Assembly (NCBI GenBank): GCA_021162325.1
Contig: JAGGYV010000125.1
Coordinates: forward strand, 1 to 6,976
Direction: 5' to 3'
Origin: Desulfobacteraceae bacterium
GTDB lineage: Bacteria > Desulfobacterota > Desulfobacteria > Desulfobacterales > Desulfosalsimonadaceae
DNA length: 6,976 nt
In this document: one piece after another, positions 5,590 to 6,976 of the stretch
Layout of the letters: each line of letters opens with the position of its first letter
How positions within the stretch are numbered: position 1 is the first letter of the stretch
Program-made: the position numbers and the translations under genes
Notes under the pieces: generated by a model
Database searches by the model: none
The model's input: the letters and a program-made list of their open reading frames with translations, nothing else
Told to the model about the DNA's origin: nothing

Positions 5590-6976
5590 ATGACTGACAA
5601 ACCAACCTATGAAGAATTAGAAAAAAGAGTCCTCGAATTGGAGCGAGCTGAGTTTGAGTGCAAACAGGTAGAAAGAAAATTACACAAAGAAATAAATTTC
5701 AACAAGACTTTGATTCACGCATCTCCTACCTTTTATGTCGCGATAAGCTCTGAAGGTAAGACGATAATGGTAAACGAAACAATGCTTCATGCCCTTGGAT
5801 ATAAACAAGAAGAAGTTGTTGGAAGAGATTACATGACAACTTTTGTTCCGAAAAAATATCGTAAAGAGTTATCCGGAATATTTGATAAACTTGTGAAGTT
5901 TAACAGACCCACTCTGAATGAAAATTATATCCGGACCAAAGAGGGTAAGGAACTTTTGGTTGAATGGCATGGAAGGCCTGTTTTTAATGAAAAAAATGAA
6001 TTCGACTATTTTATAGGTGTGGGTATCGACAGAACCGAACGCAAGCAGGCGGAGGAGGCGCTATCTGAAAAAACCATCATGCTCGACAATATACTAAGGT
6101 CTTCCACTGATATGGCCATCGCTACGACAGATCTGGATTTTCGGATTACCTATTATAATCCAATGGCAGAAAAATTTTTTGGTTATTCCGCTAAAGAAGT
6201 TATCGGCAAAAAAGTTCAGGAGATGCATACGAAGGAAAATGTAAGTCCCGAACGATTTGAACAAGCTATAGAAGAGGTGAGGCAAAACGGCAAATATAAT
6301 TATTTTCTGGAGCAGCAGACACCAAAAGGACTTCGACATCTGGAATCACGCGTATCCGGAATTTTTGATTCCAAAGAAAAAATGACCGGCTTTGCACTTT
6401 TTACTCAAGACATCACCGACCGAAAACGAGCCGAGGAGGCGCTGCGGGAAAGTGAGAAACGATTTTCAAAAACCTTCCACGCCAATCCCAATATAGTCGC
6501 TATCACGTCTTTGAAGGATGGACGCTATATTGATGTGAATGCAAGCTTTATAAGAATTCTGGGTTATTGCCGTGAAGAAATCATTGGCCGCACATCTCAT
6601 GAATTGAAGATCTGGGTTGATCCGATTGATCGCGAAAAACTGATGCAATTCATAAAGAAGGACAAAAGAGGAAGTCTGCCGGAAATAAAGATTCGCTCGA
6701 AGTCAGGCGAAATTTTCAATATGATATTCGGAGCCCAAAAGATCAAGTTGAGCGGTGAAGAATGTCTCATCACCACGGCGCATGATATCACTGAACGCAA
6801 ACAACTTGAAGCTCAACTTCAACAGGCCCGAAAAATGGAGTCCATCGGCACTTTGGCAGGCGGCATTGCCCATGATTTTAATAATCTGCTCTACATGATT
6901 ACCGGAAACGCGGAACTGGCGCTTGACGATACCCCGGAATGGAATCCGGTGCATGACAACCTTAAAGAAATCAAGG
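5590..6976 (+). CDS. Soluble multi-PAS histidine kinase, 3' truncated
   Basis: 462 codons are visible and the frame is still open at the window edge. The N-terminus (TYEELEKRVLELERAE) is a charged coiled-coil opener that I associate with Desulfobacterota PAS kinases. Three PAS domains follow, at about residues 38-150, 160-278 and 290-400. Each ends in the usual DxTxRK-type linker: IDRTERKQAEEAL (about 146-158), ITDRKRAEEALRE (about 275-287) and HDITERKQ (398-405). HisKA then begins, with phospho-acceptor H428 in AHDFNN. The ATPase domain and any receiver lie beyond the window. No membrane segment or signal peptide is seen, so it should sense a cytoplasmic signal. AAGGA (5576-5580) sits 9 nt before the ATG. 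The HisKA start is closely similar to that of the preceding kinase (LEAQLQQAxKMESxGxLAGGIAHD), but the codons of the PAS part are visibly more AT-rich. Confidence 0.88.
   Translation, partial: MTDKPTYEELEKRVLELERAEFECKQVERKLHKEINFNKTLIHASPTFYVAISSEGKTIMVNETMLHALGYKQEEVVGRDYMTTFVPKKYRKELSGIFDKLVKFNRPTLNENYIRTKEGKELLVEWHGRPVFNEKNEFDYFIGVGIDRTERKQAEEALSEKTIMLDNILRSSTDMAIATTDLDFRITYYNPMAEKFFGYSAKEVIGKKVQEMHTKENVSPERFEQAIEEVRQNGKYNYFLEQQTPKGLRHLESRVSGIFDSKEKMTGFALFTQDITDRKRAEEALRESEKRFSKTFHANPNIVAITSLKDGRYIDVNASFIRILGYCREEIIGRTSHELKIWVDPIDREKLMQFIKKDKRGSLPEIKIRSKSGEIFNMIFGAQKIKLSGEECLITTAHDITERKQLEAQLQQARKMESIGTLAGGIAHDFNNLLYMITGNAELALDDTPEWNPVHDNLKEIK

Overview
The window looks like a chromosomal segment from a Gram-negative bacterium of the Desulfobacterota type. 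This is an inference. It rests on the PAS-kinase N-terminus with the TYEELEKRVLELE-type opening, on a sensor kinase with a periplasmic c-type heme motif, and on the density of two-component kinases. No 16S or other marker gene is present, so the taxonomy stays open. All recognised genes lie on the + strand.

Layout. Positions 1-324 hold no convincing gene. They contain a weak terminator-like hairpin, a perfect 12-bp palindrome, a 14-nt tandem direct repeat and a candidate promoter. Positions 325-2236 form a tight three-gene operon: two paralogous DUF1538 membrane proteins, abutting as TAA/ATG, then a small P-II-like protein that overlaps the second one by 11 bp. Positions 2237-2504 are intergenic and carry a head-out inverted pair of REP-like palindromes. 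Positions 2505-2909 encode a two-CBS-domain protein. A near-consensus sigma70 promoter overlaps its stop codon and probably drives the next gene. Positions 3047-5392 encode a hybrid histidine kinase: two membrane segments around a periplasmic Tll0287-like/DUF3365 sensor with CMKCH, then PAS, HisKA, HATPase and a receiver. Its last seven codons and stop lie inside a third REP copy. A fourth, inverted REP copy follows, then a 36-bp direct repeat. From 5590 to the window edge runs a soluble PAS-PAS-PAS histidine kinase, cut off just after its H-box.

How the parts may work together. The DUF1538 pair plus P-II resembles in layout other membrane protein/P-II pairs such as AmtB-GlnK and SbtA-SbtB. 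The simplest reading is a two-subunit membrane transporter gated by a non-uridylylated P-II protein; the substrate is unknown. The CBS protein could add an adenine-nucleotide signal, but REP elements separate it from the operon, so the link is positional only. The heme kinase and the PAS kinase look like separate signalling units; neither has a partner response regulator gene in view.

The best candidates for something poorly described are the DUF1538-DUF1538-P-II operon and the four-copy REP family. One REP copy shows a compensated stem change and another supplies the end of a protein.
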